Below are positions 1 through 43,500 of a stretch of 64,000 nucleotides of DNA, one piece after another. Below the pieces are notes generated by a model. It did not search any database, was not told the origin of the DNA, and saw only the letters and a list, made by a program, of their open reading frames with translations. This DNA comes from Apteryx mantelli (Eukaryota > Chordata > Aves > Apterygiformes > Apterygidae), in the NCBI RefSeq assembly GCF_036417845.1, contig NC_089983.1, forward strand, positions 25,975,297 to 26,039,296, written 5' to 3'. Every line of letters begins with the position of its first letter. The stretch's first letter is position 1. The translations under genes were made by a program, and so were the position numbers.

Positions 1-619
1 TAGGCTTGTGTGAAATATTGCTTCCTTTGGTTGTGTTAGAGCTCGCAAGGACCGGATGGTCCTGTGCTGTGCACGTTTCTTCATCAGTTGCATCAGTCCA
101 GGCCGTAGGTTTCAGTCTGATTAGAGACTGTTTGTCAGTCACCTTCTGTCAATGTGCATATATCCCGAAAGAGAGGTGCCATAGCAAATCTGGTTTTAGG
201 TCTTTGGTGGAAAGGGTGGTATAAAGAACTTCCAGAGGCTTTTGTGCTCATCTCTACTGAAAGAAGAGGAGGCTGTCACATGGCGTGAGTTTGATGAGCA
301 TCTTTTTATATGAAAAACATTGAAAAATGTAATTTTAAAGGATGAACAATGAGCATCAGCAGTTACATTAACTGATGCCAGAGCTACTCTCAGCTTTACC
401 TCCAGGTGCCATGCCCACGTCAGACTGGGGGGGAGGGCAGAAGAGAGCTGTTTTCTTTAATGTCTCCTGATTTTTCCTTTCACAGTATTAGCCTTGCGTG
501 TGCGCCTCTGAAAATGTATTGAAATCCTCTAGCTTTGGGATGCAAAAAGATGCCATTTTGTAATGCCGCATGACTCATTCATTGCTCGTTATCCTCCTGC
601 TGATATTTTTCCTTGAGCC

Positions 620-1040
620 AGCAAGAAAGGCTCGGGGGGAGGCGGTGGGGGAGAGCCGCGGCAGACGGCGCCCCCCGCTCGCCTGGGCTCCATTGGCTGC
701 TGCCGCCCGCGCCGCCGGCCGCAGGAGCCACCCCCGGACCCCGCGCCGCGGAGCAGCCGCGCTCCGCTCCCCTGCTCTGCACCGCCCCGCTCCCCTGCTC
801 TGCACCGCCCCGCTTCGCTACACTCCACTCCCCCGCCCCGCCCCGCCCCGCTCCCCTCCCCTCCCCTCCCCTCCCCTCCCCTGCTCTGCACCGCCCCGCT
901 CCCCTGCTCTGCACCGCCCCGCTCCCCTGCTCTGCACCGCCCCGCTCCGCTCCCTTCACCTCCCCTGCTCTGCACCGCCCCGCCCCGCTCCCCTCCCCTC
1001 CCCTCCCCTGCTCTGCTCTGCACCGCCCCGCTCCGCACGC
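620..1040 (+). promoter_or_regulatory. CHN1: GC/CpG-rich candidate promoter of CHN1 alpha1
   Basis: About 420 bases of very high GC and CpG content stand out from AT-rich flanks. The block holds a tandem run of four CCCCG units at 831-850, which are GC-box (Sp/KLF) type motifs, and many CTCCC boxes. It ends about 400 bases before the alpha1 ATG. Alpha1- and alpha2-chimaerin are known to use different 5' ends, so a promoter inside the gene is expected near here. Promoter activity is inferred from composition and position; no TATA box was assigned. Confidence 0.45.
767..1030 (+). repeat. 23-bp GC-rich minisatellite
   Basis: The 23-base unit starting CTCCCCTGCTCTGCACCGCC occurs exactly at 767-789, 790-812, 876-898, 899-921, 922-944 and 960-982. 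A seventh copy at 1003-1030 carries an internal 5-base CTCTG duplication. Between copies are CCCCG and CTCCC short tandem runs. The array lies inside the candidate alpha1 promoter. Copy number is likely variable between individuals and hard to assemble. Confidence 0.9.
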
Positions 1041-1441
1041 AGCATGCCAGCAGTGCTCACTCAAAATGGACATCAGGGTCTTTCTTGAGTAGGAAGCTTG
1101 AGCTTTTAGAAATGCGTCTTTTAGTCAAAAGTAACGTGACTTGCTAAATGGATGAAGAGGCTCTGGGCTTGCTCACGCTGTCACTGACTCCGATTTTTAT
1201 CTGTATTCCAGACCCTTAAGTTTTTCACGATCAGACCAGATCCCCTTAAAAAAATCAGCAGCAAGAAGAACCTGTCTCGTTAAGTTAGCCTTTTGACAAA
1301 AAGTACATTGTGATGATCATGCCATTCTTCCGAGCGGTATAGCTTTCAGGAGTGTTCGTTTTTGATTTTTTAAATTGAGTCCGATAAGTACAGAGTACAG
1401 ATCAATACAGGGTTCTGTTTTTCTTTCCTGTCAGTTCCAAA

Positions 1442-32699
<31,258 letters not shown>

Positions 32700-32718
32700 A
32701 TATTTTGGGGGTTTTGTA

Positions 32719-32724
32719 ATAAAA
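32719..32724 (+). terminator. CHN1: Proximal AATAAA poly(A) signal, CHN1
   Basis: The AATAAA lies only 20 bases after the stop codon. Use would give an extremely short 3' UTR. It may be a minor site or chance. Confidence 0.3.
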
Positions 32725-33722
32725 AGGAAGCAACAGTGTTCTATGGATGAAGGAATATTTTAAGTAATTTAATGGCTCTTGTAGCTGAATTCCGTATTTG
32801 CTAGAGCTTTTGATGTATTCAGGATAAAAATGAAGGAACTCTTTGTCGTTTCTGTAGTGCCATTCAGCTGATGTTGAAAAAAGTTAACACATACTTTCCA
32901 GTACTAGTAATCCTGGGTGTTTATCATGTTTAAAATATAAAACAAAAAAAACCTAAACCTATTGCATGATTGGCTCCCTGTTCTCCCTGTTCTGGTGAGA
33001 ATCATTCCATGAAGGAAACAACTGAACTGGTGCAGCATCTTTGTTCTGGATAGTTTGTGATTGTAATTCAGCATGTTTCTCCGTGTAAACCTGTTGTGAA
33101 TTTGCTTTTATGTTCTATGTAATTGGTTTCTGATACTAAAAAGAACGCCAGCTTATGTGAAATGGAGCATCTGGCAGTTCATTGACATTTCATATCATTC
33201 TCTGCCATTTTTTGGTCTGATTTCTTCCTGGGTTTCTTTTTTTTTTTTTTTGTTCTTTCATCATATAGTAATTTGTTTTTAACAGAAACAAAATGTGTAC
33301 TTTAAATGTTATTTTAAGTAATTCTCCATGATGTTTATGGTGGTTGCAGTGAATCTGCAATGCTGAGCAGTGTTCCTTTATTATTATTGCTATTTCAATT
33401 GTAATTTTGTATTTTTCTGGCATGCATATATTAATTTATTAAATCTTGCTTTTAGAACTCTAACATTGTTATTTATTTTTACTTAATGAATGTCTTTCTA
33501 AAATACTGTTTGCTTCATTGTTTACATTAGTACTTTCTTAGTGCTGAACAACCTCTGTCTAAAAAGGAAAAGGTAATTTTACTGTTTCTTGACAAGACCA
33601 TTCTAATCTAAGTACTTTGGAGCCTGACAACTTTGTTAAGGTTCTCATTAATTTCTCCTTATTTTATTTGAAAACTTTCTTCATTCTCCAGAATGCTTCT
33701 CTGGAATGCCTCAGAACTCTTA

Positions 33723-33728
33723 AATAAA
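33723..33728 (+). terminator. CHN1: Distal AATAAA poly(A) signal, CHN1
   Basis: Canonical hexamer about 1 kb after the stop, a plausible main 3' end. Another AATAAA follows at about 33978. Confidence 0.4.
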
Positions 33729-36700
33729 CCAAAAAAATACTGTCAGGGCATCCACTACTTCATAGACGATATATGCAGTTATAATTACTTATATACAAAC
33801 TAGTATTGCAGTTTACCATTACACAATTGCAGATGCCCAGAGAAGATGAACACACCACTGAATTTCAAATGCAAATGTATCACAGACTTTATGCTTACAT
33901 TGTTCAACACTGATCTGAGCACTTTTGCCTGCCTTGCAATCCTGTATCTTCCAAATGAAAGGAAAATGACCCAAAATAATAAATAATTTATTCATTCTCT
34001 CTGATAAAGCAACGCATACAAATCACTTATCAACCTTTCTGCAGCCTCTATGAGCTAGACATGCCATACAGTCACTGTATTTTCAGAAATGCTTCTTAGT
34101 GTGGCAGAAACAGTAGACATTGCTTTGTGGGTTCATATGGAGTGCTACACTGAGATGGTTTGCAGTCTTTACAAATGTGTCTACAATTTCTGACAAAAAA
34201 TGGTATTATAACTGAATTTTGTTTGACATTATTAGAATCTTTTGTGCTGTATTCATCCTAGCTCTAAAAACCATCTCATCTTAGGGTTTCTGGCTCTACT
34301 ACTGCAGCTGGGAATGGTAGACAAAGTTGCATTCCCTGTGACTGAATTATCTTTCCATTTTACCCACTCAGCTCTGATTCTTCATTGTCTTGTATATATG
34401 AAATATTAATATTGGATCAATTGCAAGGGGCACACTGATTCAATTCAAAACTTTCAAGGAATGTTTTGGAGCCTATTTATATTGATAAATAGTGGAACAC
34501 TGGAAATGTCTAATCATCAAGGAAAGTGGACACCTATAAAACAAGAAAACAAGTGTGGAAACCTGTAACACAAGCTAGAATGGAGGAAGTGGGGTGAACT
34601 CTGTTGGAAGATTAGGTGTGAGAATGAAGCAACAGGTCCTGTAAAAATGGTGTAGCTGTAATAGGGGAACCGATGACTGGCATAAGGCCCAGCTTCAAGG
34701 TTTGTCAATAGAAGAAGGAAACAGGGAAAGGAGTGATTGAGTGTGGGGCACATAAGCAGGGACCTGCAGGGAAGAAAGCCTTAGGGAGATACCAGAAGAT
34801 GCTGATAAGGAGAACATGGGACAGCACTGCGGAGGCGCGACAGCGGTCACGGAGATGTAAGCTCCCTTCATGTAAGGGAGGAGATTAGAGGCTTCACAAG
34901 GAATTCCTGAAAAACACAGGGAAATGGCAAGTGGCACAGCAGAGATGGAGGAAACATGGGTGCAGGGAGCCCTGATATATTCAGTGAACACAGTGAATGA
35001 GAGCACTGAAAAATCATGGTCCCTTGAAGAACTTGTGCTGCCTTTGCATTTGTGTATTGCATACAATAGGTACGGGCACAGTCACTAAAGCCAGGGATGG
35101 GGCATCTTTCTCTGTAAATGCAATGTTTCTACTTGACTTCCTTGCCAAGGAATGAGACTCCAGTGGGGTCTGAAGCCATTGGAAGTTGTGGTATGAAACC
35201 TGTGGGCCAAAAAGGGGAAGCAGCAACATCCCTTCGACTGGGCTCCTGTCCCCAACACCTGCCCTGAGGGAGAGCAGGTTGCTCAGGGAGCTAGGAGGTG
35301 TCACCATTCACCCCTCAGGGAGCCAACAGCAGTTGGAGGAGGAGGAGGAGGAGGGGCAGGGGGAGAGGAATTACCTGGCAATTACAACCAGCTGCTCTGC
35401 CTGCTCTGAGCAGTAAGGTGCTGCTCTGCATCCCACCCCTTCCTTACCTGCCCAGCCAGGGATGGGAGGTGAGTGGGGAAGGCTGCTCTACTGCAGTTGC
35501 CCTGGATGTGGGGAGTGAAGAAGCCCAGGAAGAAAATGAGTGAAGCTGGGTGTGTGCAAGCAGTAAGCATGTGGGGAGAGCTGCTGCCGGACTAGGAGGC
35601 TGGTGTGGGGGCTGATGGAGAGGCTGTGCTGGGAGAGGTTTGGAGGGATCTAAAGCATGATCCTTTTTCATCTTCTGCAGTACTAAAAATGACTTACTGC
35701 TATAACTCATGTATTAATTAGTGCACATTTATTACCTTATTTACCTCAGTGAGCTGATACAGCTGGAGAGCTGCCTCCCTAGTCCGAGAGCTATGGTCCA
35801 TATGCTCCCAAGTCACATCTGCCTTGCACTCTCCAACAACCACATATGGTTTTGGCCACCCTGTTTCCAAGCCAGCTCCTAGGCACACTGCATTTCCTCA
35901 TGCTGTCTCACCAGCGTGTGATGCATTTCCTCCCTTCTGTACTGCCTGGTGGCCTTATGTATCCTGAGTCCCTTCCAGGTTACCTTCCAATGCCTCTGTG
36001 GCTCTGTCTGGCCTTTTACAATGTCCTAACATGCTGCTCCCACAGTGCTCTGCCAAGTGCTCTGCTCTCAACTTCTTGGTGCAGCACCCTCCCACGGATG
36101 TGCTCCTACATCATCAGGGCTGTGATCAGTAGCTGCGTTTTTGTTTTTTGTTTTAAATAATGCTTACAGGATTTTGCATGCACGTTTGACTCACTTGTTA
36201 CACTGCTGTGTTTACATGCTGTTAGAGATTGCGTTACTCGTTGCATGCTTGTCCTTGACACTTAACACCATTGCAGCCAGCCATGGCAAAAGCATCCTTT
36301 TGTCAAAGCACCTTTCAGTAGCACTTTGCAGCTGATATGACGGCACAGCCAGAAAAGGGGATGGCTTTGCATTAGCAGTTCTGGCTGCTGTGATGACACG
36401 TTGCATCCTTTGGCAGCCAGAATAAGTTTGAGCAGCACTTGGCCCACCTCAGGAGCAACAGTAAAAGGCATTCACTGCCCTGTATTCCTGTGTGAGCAAA
36501 CCTGAATTGTTTAGTTGAAACCCTCTTTTAAAGTGTATAGCAGGAAACATGTAGTAAACTCATAAACAGAAGTAATTAGGATAATCACATTGTCTAACTG
36601 TATGAAATACCTACCCCCTCCATCTCAGTGCACCAGCAGATGGGTGCAGTTGATAGTAACGTCTGCTTGGCTCATGTTGCAGATGCTTCTGACTGCCCTT

Positions 36701-38199
36701 AGGAGCAACAATGGCCACTTATAGGTGCAAAACTGGATCAGGTCCAAAGTGAGTCAGAGAAAAAGCACCTAAAATAGCAAGCCTAGGGTCACTCTGGAGA
36801 TGGTCAATATTTCCAATGTACGCAGGGCAAACAGGTTTGTTAGCTACTACTGAGTGCCTGCATCCTGCTGGAGATGCCTCTTCTCCGTAAGCACGATTTT
36901 AAATGGACAGTCTCTGTAGGCTGCGCTGCCAGGGCTGTCTCGCAGCATCACAGGTATGGTTAAATTTAGTTCAGTGCAACTTGTTCCACAGCCCATAGCA
37001 AAGTTTAATAAGTAACTTACGATCATGAAAGTTCCTGGTGGAAAGGAGAAAAGCTAAATGGGGACCCACTGCTGAGAGAAGAGCAGTCAGTTCACTGATC
37101 AGCTCTGAAAAACTGCTGAACAAACATAATTTTGCCTTAATGCTGATACACACCCTCCCCTGAGAGCAAGCTAAGGAACAGGTACTGCAGCCACTAGGCA
37201 TGGGAGCTTGGAGGTCAGGTGGCTGAGTCTCTGCTATAATAAGCATACTTTATTTTCCCTGGATCACAAATTCTGATGAGATATGAAGGAAACTGCATGC
37301 CAAGTAGTGATGATAAAACTTCAAAATATGTTTAACACCAAATAATCTCAGGGTGATCATATTTGAATAATTAAGATGGTCTGAAAATGTCTAGTAACCA
37401 TGCTGCTTGCCCTAACATGGACAAAAACTGCCCACTGCAGGATGTGCAGTGCTCTCTAGTGAAGCAGAGGGTATTTGATTTAATTTTTATCTGCTTCATT
37501 CTTTAGTTTAGAGTGTTTTGCCTATGTTGTAATAATAAAACTAAAATCACTCATTGAGGTGATAACTTAATAGTAAGTTTTGTCAGTGTGTTGTGTGCAC
37601 ACAGACTGGACCCTGACCTGCTTCTCACATCTTTGTACTATTTCATTTAGGAATCTGCATCTCAGATTCAAATACTCAGGTCGTGTTTTACGCTAGAGAC
37701 AATGTACATGGGATGAAGGACCACAACAGCCAATTAAATACTTGCTTGGCTTTGAATTCCTGGAGTCCTGTATGAGGCGACTTTTCCTTGTAAATATCCT
37801 TGATTTGTGATTTTTACATTAAGAATCATGTACTCAAAGCCTCTGGTTCAATCTTGTTTTCATTTTAGTTATTATTCTAAAGAAATTTTGATCTTTACTG
37901 CTTGGTAACCATTAAAGCAAGTAGCACACAGATAAATGTTGTATTTACAGTAAATTTGATGCTGTTTTTCACGAACTGGGAAGCAATTACATCTATAAGC
38001 AATTACATGATTTGACTTACATGTATTAAGTTTTTTAATTAAAGTGCAGAAAGCTAGTATCTTTAATATTTGTATGAGCAAAATGAAAGTACAATAAATA
38101 TCCTAGGTCTGTAAGAAGTAAATGTTATCGCTAAATTGATTTGTTTTCTAAACTAATTGATCTCTCACGATAAACAAGAGTTATTGGTAGTTTATGACT

Positions 38200-39300
38200 T
38201 AACCTCGTCGTTTCCCGGGCCCCAGGGCATCTGCCTGCAGCTCAATGCGTGGCGGTGCAGAGGCGCGGGCACCACCTCGCTGAGAGCATGTCAGTAAAAA
38301 GGCAGTTAGGTCACAGCCCGGGTCAGGAGGCGGGAGAGAAGGGAGCACACCAAGAAAAACTCAAGCAAGCTGCCTTCTGAAGCAAGACTCTGAACTTCTG
38401 CTTATGCCTCACAAAGCTGGTGGAAGTGGAACCCTGTTATGCAGGATTTTGCGCAATACCAAATTTGTCCGGTTTCCCACCGCCCACGCACAAGTGCACA
38501 CACAAACACACACACTGGCAAAAGACAAAGTAACATCTCCTAAAGGTATATATGATATCTCCTCTCTGTTCTTGACCCGGTTTTTGCATGCTGATGACCA
38601 TTCTGAAATGTTTTTATTATAGCTATAATTATATTGCAACAAGGAAAAAAAAATCATCTAGTGAACCTAGCAATCACGGATTTCTTTTTTAGTCATGCAA
38701 AATTACTGCTTAGCAACTGCACATCAGACCCAGAAAGCTTATGTAATGACAGAGAATGAGGGTTAGGCTCTAGGCTGAGGATTAAATGATTGCTGAGCAA
38801 ACCGGGAGAGGCAAGAGTTCCTCACGCTCCGCTCACGTGCTCCCGGGGTGACGGAGCAGCGCGGCGGCAGGGACGGGCCCGAGCGCGGCACTGGAACGCT
38901 GGCCCCGGCGCCTGTTACCGGGAAGTTTTGCCGAAGGGCAGCGTCTTCCCTCTGCAGCACGGTGTTTGCTAGCGCTGCTGATGTGGTGTTCAATGAAACG
39001 TGACTATGCCATGCTTAAGCGCAGCCTGGAAGTGTATACGCATATCGAACGGTCTAATTCTTACTCAGCTCTTAGCAAACCCTTACTCTGCTTCCATGGC
39101 CACGGCAGGCACAGTCTGTGGCTGAACCGGGGGTGTTCATAGGGTTTTCTGCCTGCGGCCCTGCCCGAGCCCAGAGGAAACGAAGGAAATCGGTACGCCG
39201 GCGAGTGCCGAGCTGGCCGCGGCGTGCCCCGCTCCCGAGCTGCTCGGCCACTGCTCCCGCTCCCTCTCGCTGTGGGCAGAGAAGGTGGGAGCATGCGCTA
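38200..39300. promoter_or_regulatory. Orphan CpG-rich region (three clusters)
   Basis: Clusters of dense CpG occur at about 38205-38335, 38820-38960 and 39135-39270, in otherwise AT-rich DNA. They include GGCGCG, CCCGGG, GCGCGGCGGCAGG and CCGCGGCGTG strings and one CACGTG E-box near 38835. In amniotes such clustering usually marks a promoter active in the germ line. No coding start could be assigned, so a noncoding RNA promoter or an enhancer is possible. Inference from composition. Confidence 0.4.
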
Positions 39301-42300
39301 TTTGCAGCAATATTGACATCCCAGATCCAATTCGCTTCAGTTTGTAAAGAAAGTTAAAACTGAAATGAGGGTTTAATGGCTTCACTGCTCAGATACTACT
39401 AGCCAAGGCACAGCCTGCTTCTGATCATGGGAATTTCAGATTATACCCTCTTCCAAAGTCCTTATGTAGTCTGACTAGTTCTTAACACTGGCTTGTTTTT
39501 CCCTCTATGAGATCTGGGCTATGCTGCAGAGAGATATTTTCCTGTTGCCACCTTCTGTATAACCATTTAGACAGCAGGCTCATGAACAGCTCTAACTCCT
39601 ATTGCCAATTTTGTGGTCAGAGGATTGCTTTTCTTCTTACTTGATTTCTCCCAAGAGTGACGTCAGTAAGCTGCTCAAGGAATTTGTTTAAGAGCTTTTA
39701 GTTAGATATCCTTCCTAGTTCTCATGTATGCGTTTTGTCTCAAGGACAAATGTAGCTCCTTGTGTTACTCAGGTCTCCACCACTATTCTGTCTCAGCGGA
39801 TTGGAGCAAATGGTCTTTAGGCCTCCGGGATCCTTTGATTAATGTATTTCCTGAGGCAATTAGGAATTGTTTTGAAAAATACATTTGGCAGCCAACCAGG
39901 ATTCATTTTCAAACATTGTGTTGGCTCTAATTTTTTTCACTTCCCTTGAATTCTCGAGTTTGAATTTTGAGCTTTTTCTCTTTACCTAATTTTTTTGATA
40001 CCTTATTACTAAGTAACTGTGTCAGTAACACAAACAGGATTGTCCAAACAATTACAGTTGCTCATTTTGTAGATTAGATTAGTATTAATATGCTGGTGTC
40101 TCCTAAAGCTTACTTGAAAGATCCTTCATTGAAACTAGAAGAGTTTAGCACAGCCCAGCGTTGTTGCTCACTGCTTGTCTGCAGCACCTATTCTGCAGGG
40201 GGAAGGGGAGAGATTCCTTTGATTACTTTTGTCCATTTATCCTCTTTCATGTTCTCCAGCATCATGATTGTTTATACATATTGTTCATACTGTCTAGTTA
40301 CTTGCATGATGTTTTTCCCGTAAACCACTGCAATTCCAATATTTTATTTTAATCCACTCAGAGTGCTGCTGAGTGGGTTAAACATCAATGTTTTGCATGA
40401 GCTACAACATAGCTCAGAAAAAAAGAGGTTCAAAGCCCAGCTCAGCACCGTTGTTAAAAGTCAGCACAGGCTAGTAATCAAATGTACCTGGAGGCGTCGT
40501 AGCCTCTGCAGCAGACTGTGCTGCCTAGATGGGTTGCAGTGCTGTGTCACTTGCAAATCTGTTCCTCCCGGATAACTGTGGACCTTTCCTCACACTACTT
40601 CCCGGCACACCCATGGATCTTGCCTTTCAGAGGAAAAGCAGAATTTTCAAATGTATTACAGTAAATACAGTGGATACATTGGTTTTCAATCCTGTAAAAC
40701 TAGTCCGTGTGCAGCAATCTCAGTGCCATTTCCCTCCCTGCCCCCCTTCCTTTTTAACCACTGATTTTCAAACAGGGCGCAATGTGGTGTCGCTACGGCT
40801 CCCGTGTGCCTTGCACTGGAGGAAGAGCTGAGTCTGGCCACAGCTTAGTCAAAGTTCTTCCTGGATAATGTAAGTCAAGAAGTGCTGGTCTGAAGTTTGG
40901 TTCAGCTGCAGCAAAGGAATGGCTTGACATTGCCTGGGGAGAATAGTGCCAGTGGCAAAGGCTGCTGAAGGCGCGGGAGACGTTGCTGTGGGACGTGTGG
41001 GCTAGCTTGTGCCACGTGCTGTGCTGGCTTCCAAGCTTCGGCTTGGAAATCTCTTTCGGCATTAAAAGGGATCTGGCATTCCTGTTCTCTCATGCTGGTG
41101 GGAGGAAACCCCCACTAATGTTCCCTCTTCCCATCTGCAGCTCTGTTACCAGATTTAGTCTCACTGCTAAACCATCATGTCAGTTTGCTAATGGTGTTAA
41201 TTAAAGATGGAAAACTATTCTGCCACTGCATCTACAGGCAAGTCTCCTTCTGTTACAAATAACTTCAATAGCAAACTTTGACCTAACTAAAAGGCTCCTC
41301 CTAAAATTTCCTTTGGCTCTAGTCAGAGCCTCTTTTCAGTATCACAAGTTAAGAGGTAAATATGCTTCGGGAGGTGAAGGCAACAAATTGAACACTGCTT
41401 CACATAAGTGTGGGCTTATAGCTTCACAAGAGAGCATTACTACTTGTAGGCAGGGATCAGAAATCATGTAGGCATATATATCGGCATGCTTCATTACTGT
41501 CTCCCTTCTGTGTTCTGAAAACCGCCCGCACAGTTGTGCTAGCACAGTGTCACTGTGGCCTCCTGCCATACACCTGCCCAGTTCTTGTAGCTATATTAAT
41601 TCTACCGTAACAGAACCAAAACTATCTAATCTGTGTGCTAGTCAATGTTTGCAATGTAACTGAAGTCTTATCCTCAGCATCATAATAAGCTTTAAATGGC
41701 CCAAAGCTCCAGCTTCATTTCTTTACTTTAGCTTGCTTATATCTACTTAAAGAGATATTAAGAAGAACCTTAAGAGTGAAAATGCTGTCTTCTCCCAGCC
41801 TAGCTCTTTTGAATGGCCCCAATCATCTGTATAATAGACAGTGACATGCTGATTCCCCCAACCTCCCCCATAATACACCAAAGGTGACGGGAGAAATGAG
41901 GGTCTTGCTGCCTTCCCGGAGTGACAGCTGCCAGTGCAATGTCCTTTCCAATACCCATCACAGTACATCACCGGTAATCTCCATGTGCAAAGGGCACATG
42001 AGGAAAGGAAAGATATCACAAAGTTCTCAGAATTGATGGCCAGGAAAACCCGCCGAGCAAAACAGTCATGTGGATTTTTCTCTTGCTTCTTGTTGAAGGC
42101 GATATTGATTGGCTGGACTTTGTATAGCATTATACGTGTTGTCTCGACACAAAACATTTGTTAGCACCACAAAACCACTTGCCATACAGTACTTCTGGTG
42201 CACTGTAAACTGCTATATCTACACATGGACTGTTTTCTTGAAAACAGAAAGCAAGAGCGGGAGTTGTGTGACATGTCTGTGTAAATGTGGCCTTTATCTG

Positions 42301-43465
42301 CTAAGATGAATTTCATAATTAGGCTAATCGGAAAAGTAGATGTTGTTAAGAACCATTAAGCTGGACTCCTACTCCTTGTTCCAATACCAATTTCTCTTGT
42401 TGCTTATGACTCATATTGCTTTTGCTCTTACTTGTTTATATTAGCCTTATAGTGGTCCCCTTGCTATATTGTGTGTTTACTAAGATATTCCCCAACTGTC
42501 TTGAATGTAGTGCTTTGAACTTCTATCAAATCCCAAATATTAGCAAGCAGGGAAATCTGGAATTTGATTTCATGTGCGTTCCTGAATACAAAGTTAGCAT
42601 GGCCTGACAAGGGAGTGGAAATGGCCTCCTGACTTCTGGCTCACATTCAGTTCTACCCAAATGCACCTTGTCTCTGCAGCCCCTGTGCCTGCTCCTCTAG
42701 GGCTATGGGAACTTAGTCTCCACTGTTTGCAAAGTATACTCCAGCAGATTTTTTTTTTTTTTTAATGTTTTGGTTACCACTTTGAAAATGTTTCTTGAGT
42801 TGCGGGGGTGTTTTTGTTTTTCTGTTTGATCAGTTATAAACACAAGTTTATAAATTCATTGTTGTCTAATGTAGGAGATGCATTGTGGCAAAGCGCTTAC
42901 AGCCTGGTAAAGAGGCAGGCAAAATAAGTTTAGAATGTGACAGGTGAGAGCTACACAACAGAAACCACAGAAGTCAATATTTTTCATTAATTACCAACAA
43001 AATGCTGTTCAGGTACTGGCAAACATCCCAAAATAAGTAATAAAAGTGCATATTTTGGCATGAAGTCAGTCACTGCTGAAGTATGTATCAACAAATTCAG
43101 GTATGTCATGTGAAAGAACAGAAATCAGTCCCTGGGAGCCAATGGACAGCATGGTTAGAAAATGGTATTTCCTGCTCTAAAATACTGTGGTGTCTCAGCA
43201 CGATGAGGTAAATGTTGACTTTTTAAAGGCAAAACCGCAGCTCTAGGTGAGATGGATGCTTTGCAGAGATCACTGTTAAGTGTTTTCTGGGATCAGCAAG
43301 TGCTTAGAGAGGGGAAGCACTGTGTGTGAAGGGAAAGAGTGTTCTGCCATTCTGGGTAGTCTCAGAATTAAAAATAAAATAAACTTGTTTCTACATGTTT
43401 ATCCAGGAAATACCAGCCATGAAAGAATCTGGACCACAAGACTAGATATCCTGGGGCTCTTGCAG

Positions 43466-43500
43466 GGTTACAGAGGCCTTCCCAAGGTCACAAAAGTTTA
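43466..43500 (+). mobile_element. Possible MIR-like scrap
   Basis: TTACAGAGGCCTTCCCAAGG followed by TCACAAAAG resembles the MIR core gaggttacttgcccaaggtcacaca. It is short and diverged; could be chance. Confidence 0.25.

Larger units (their letters stand above)
1..1441 (+). other. CHN1: CHN1 intron upstream of the alpha1-specific exon
   Basis: This stretch lies 5' of the alpha1-chimaerin start codon. For the long alpha2 transcript it would be the end of a large intron whose upstream SH2-encoding exons are outside the window. It contains the GC-rich minisatellite block described separately. A strong 3' splice-site-like sequence (long pyrimidine run followed by CAG) ends at 1434, seven bases before the ATG. 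No coding exon was recognised here; the long GC-rich reading frames on both strands between 570 and 1090 are products of the repeat. Confidence 0.6.
32700..33745 (+). other. CHN1: CHN1 3' untranslated region (approximate end)
   Basis: This is AT-rich sequence following the stop, including a T15 run at about 33237 and AU-rich stretches. Three poly(A) hexamers are candidate ends: AATAAA at 32719, ATTAAA at about 33438 and AATAAA at about 33723. Chimaerin transcripts usually have long 3' UTRs, so the distal ones are favoured. The end is uncertain. Confidence 0.55.

Noticed and set aside
570..1092. Overlapping 150-172 codon open frames on both strands in the GC-rich block
   Set aside because: They are proline/serine/alanine or glycine/arginine repeats produced by the 23-base minisatellite reading open in several frames; no splice or family support.
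34517..36500. Moderately GC-rich intergenic stretch with many open frames on both strands
   Set aside because: Frames are short, unlinked by splice signals and lack domains; it may include old unidentified repeats, but I could not name a family.
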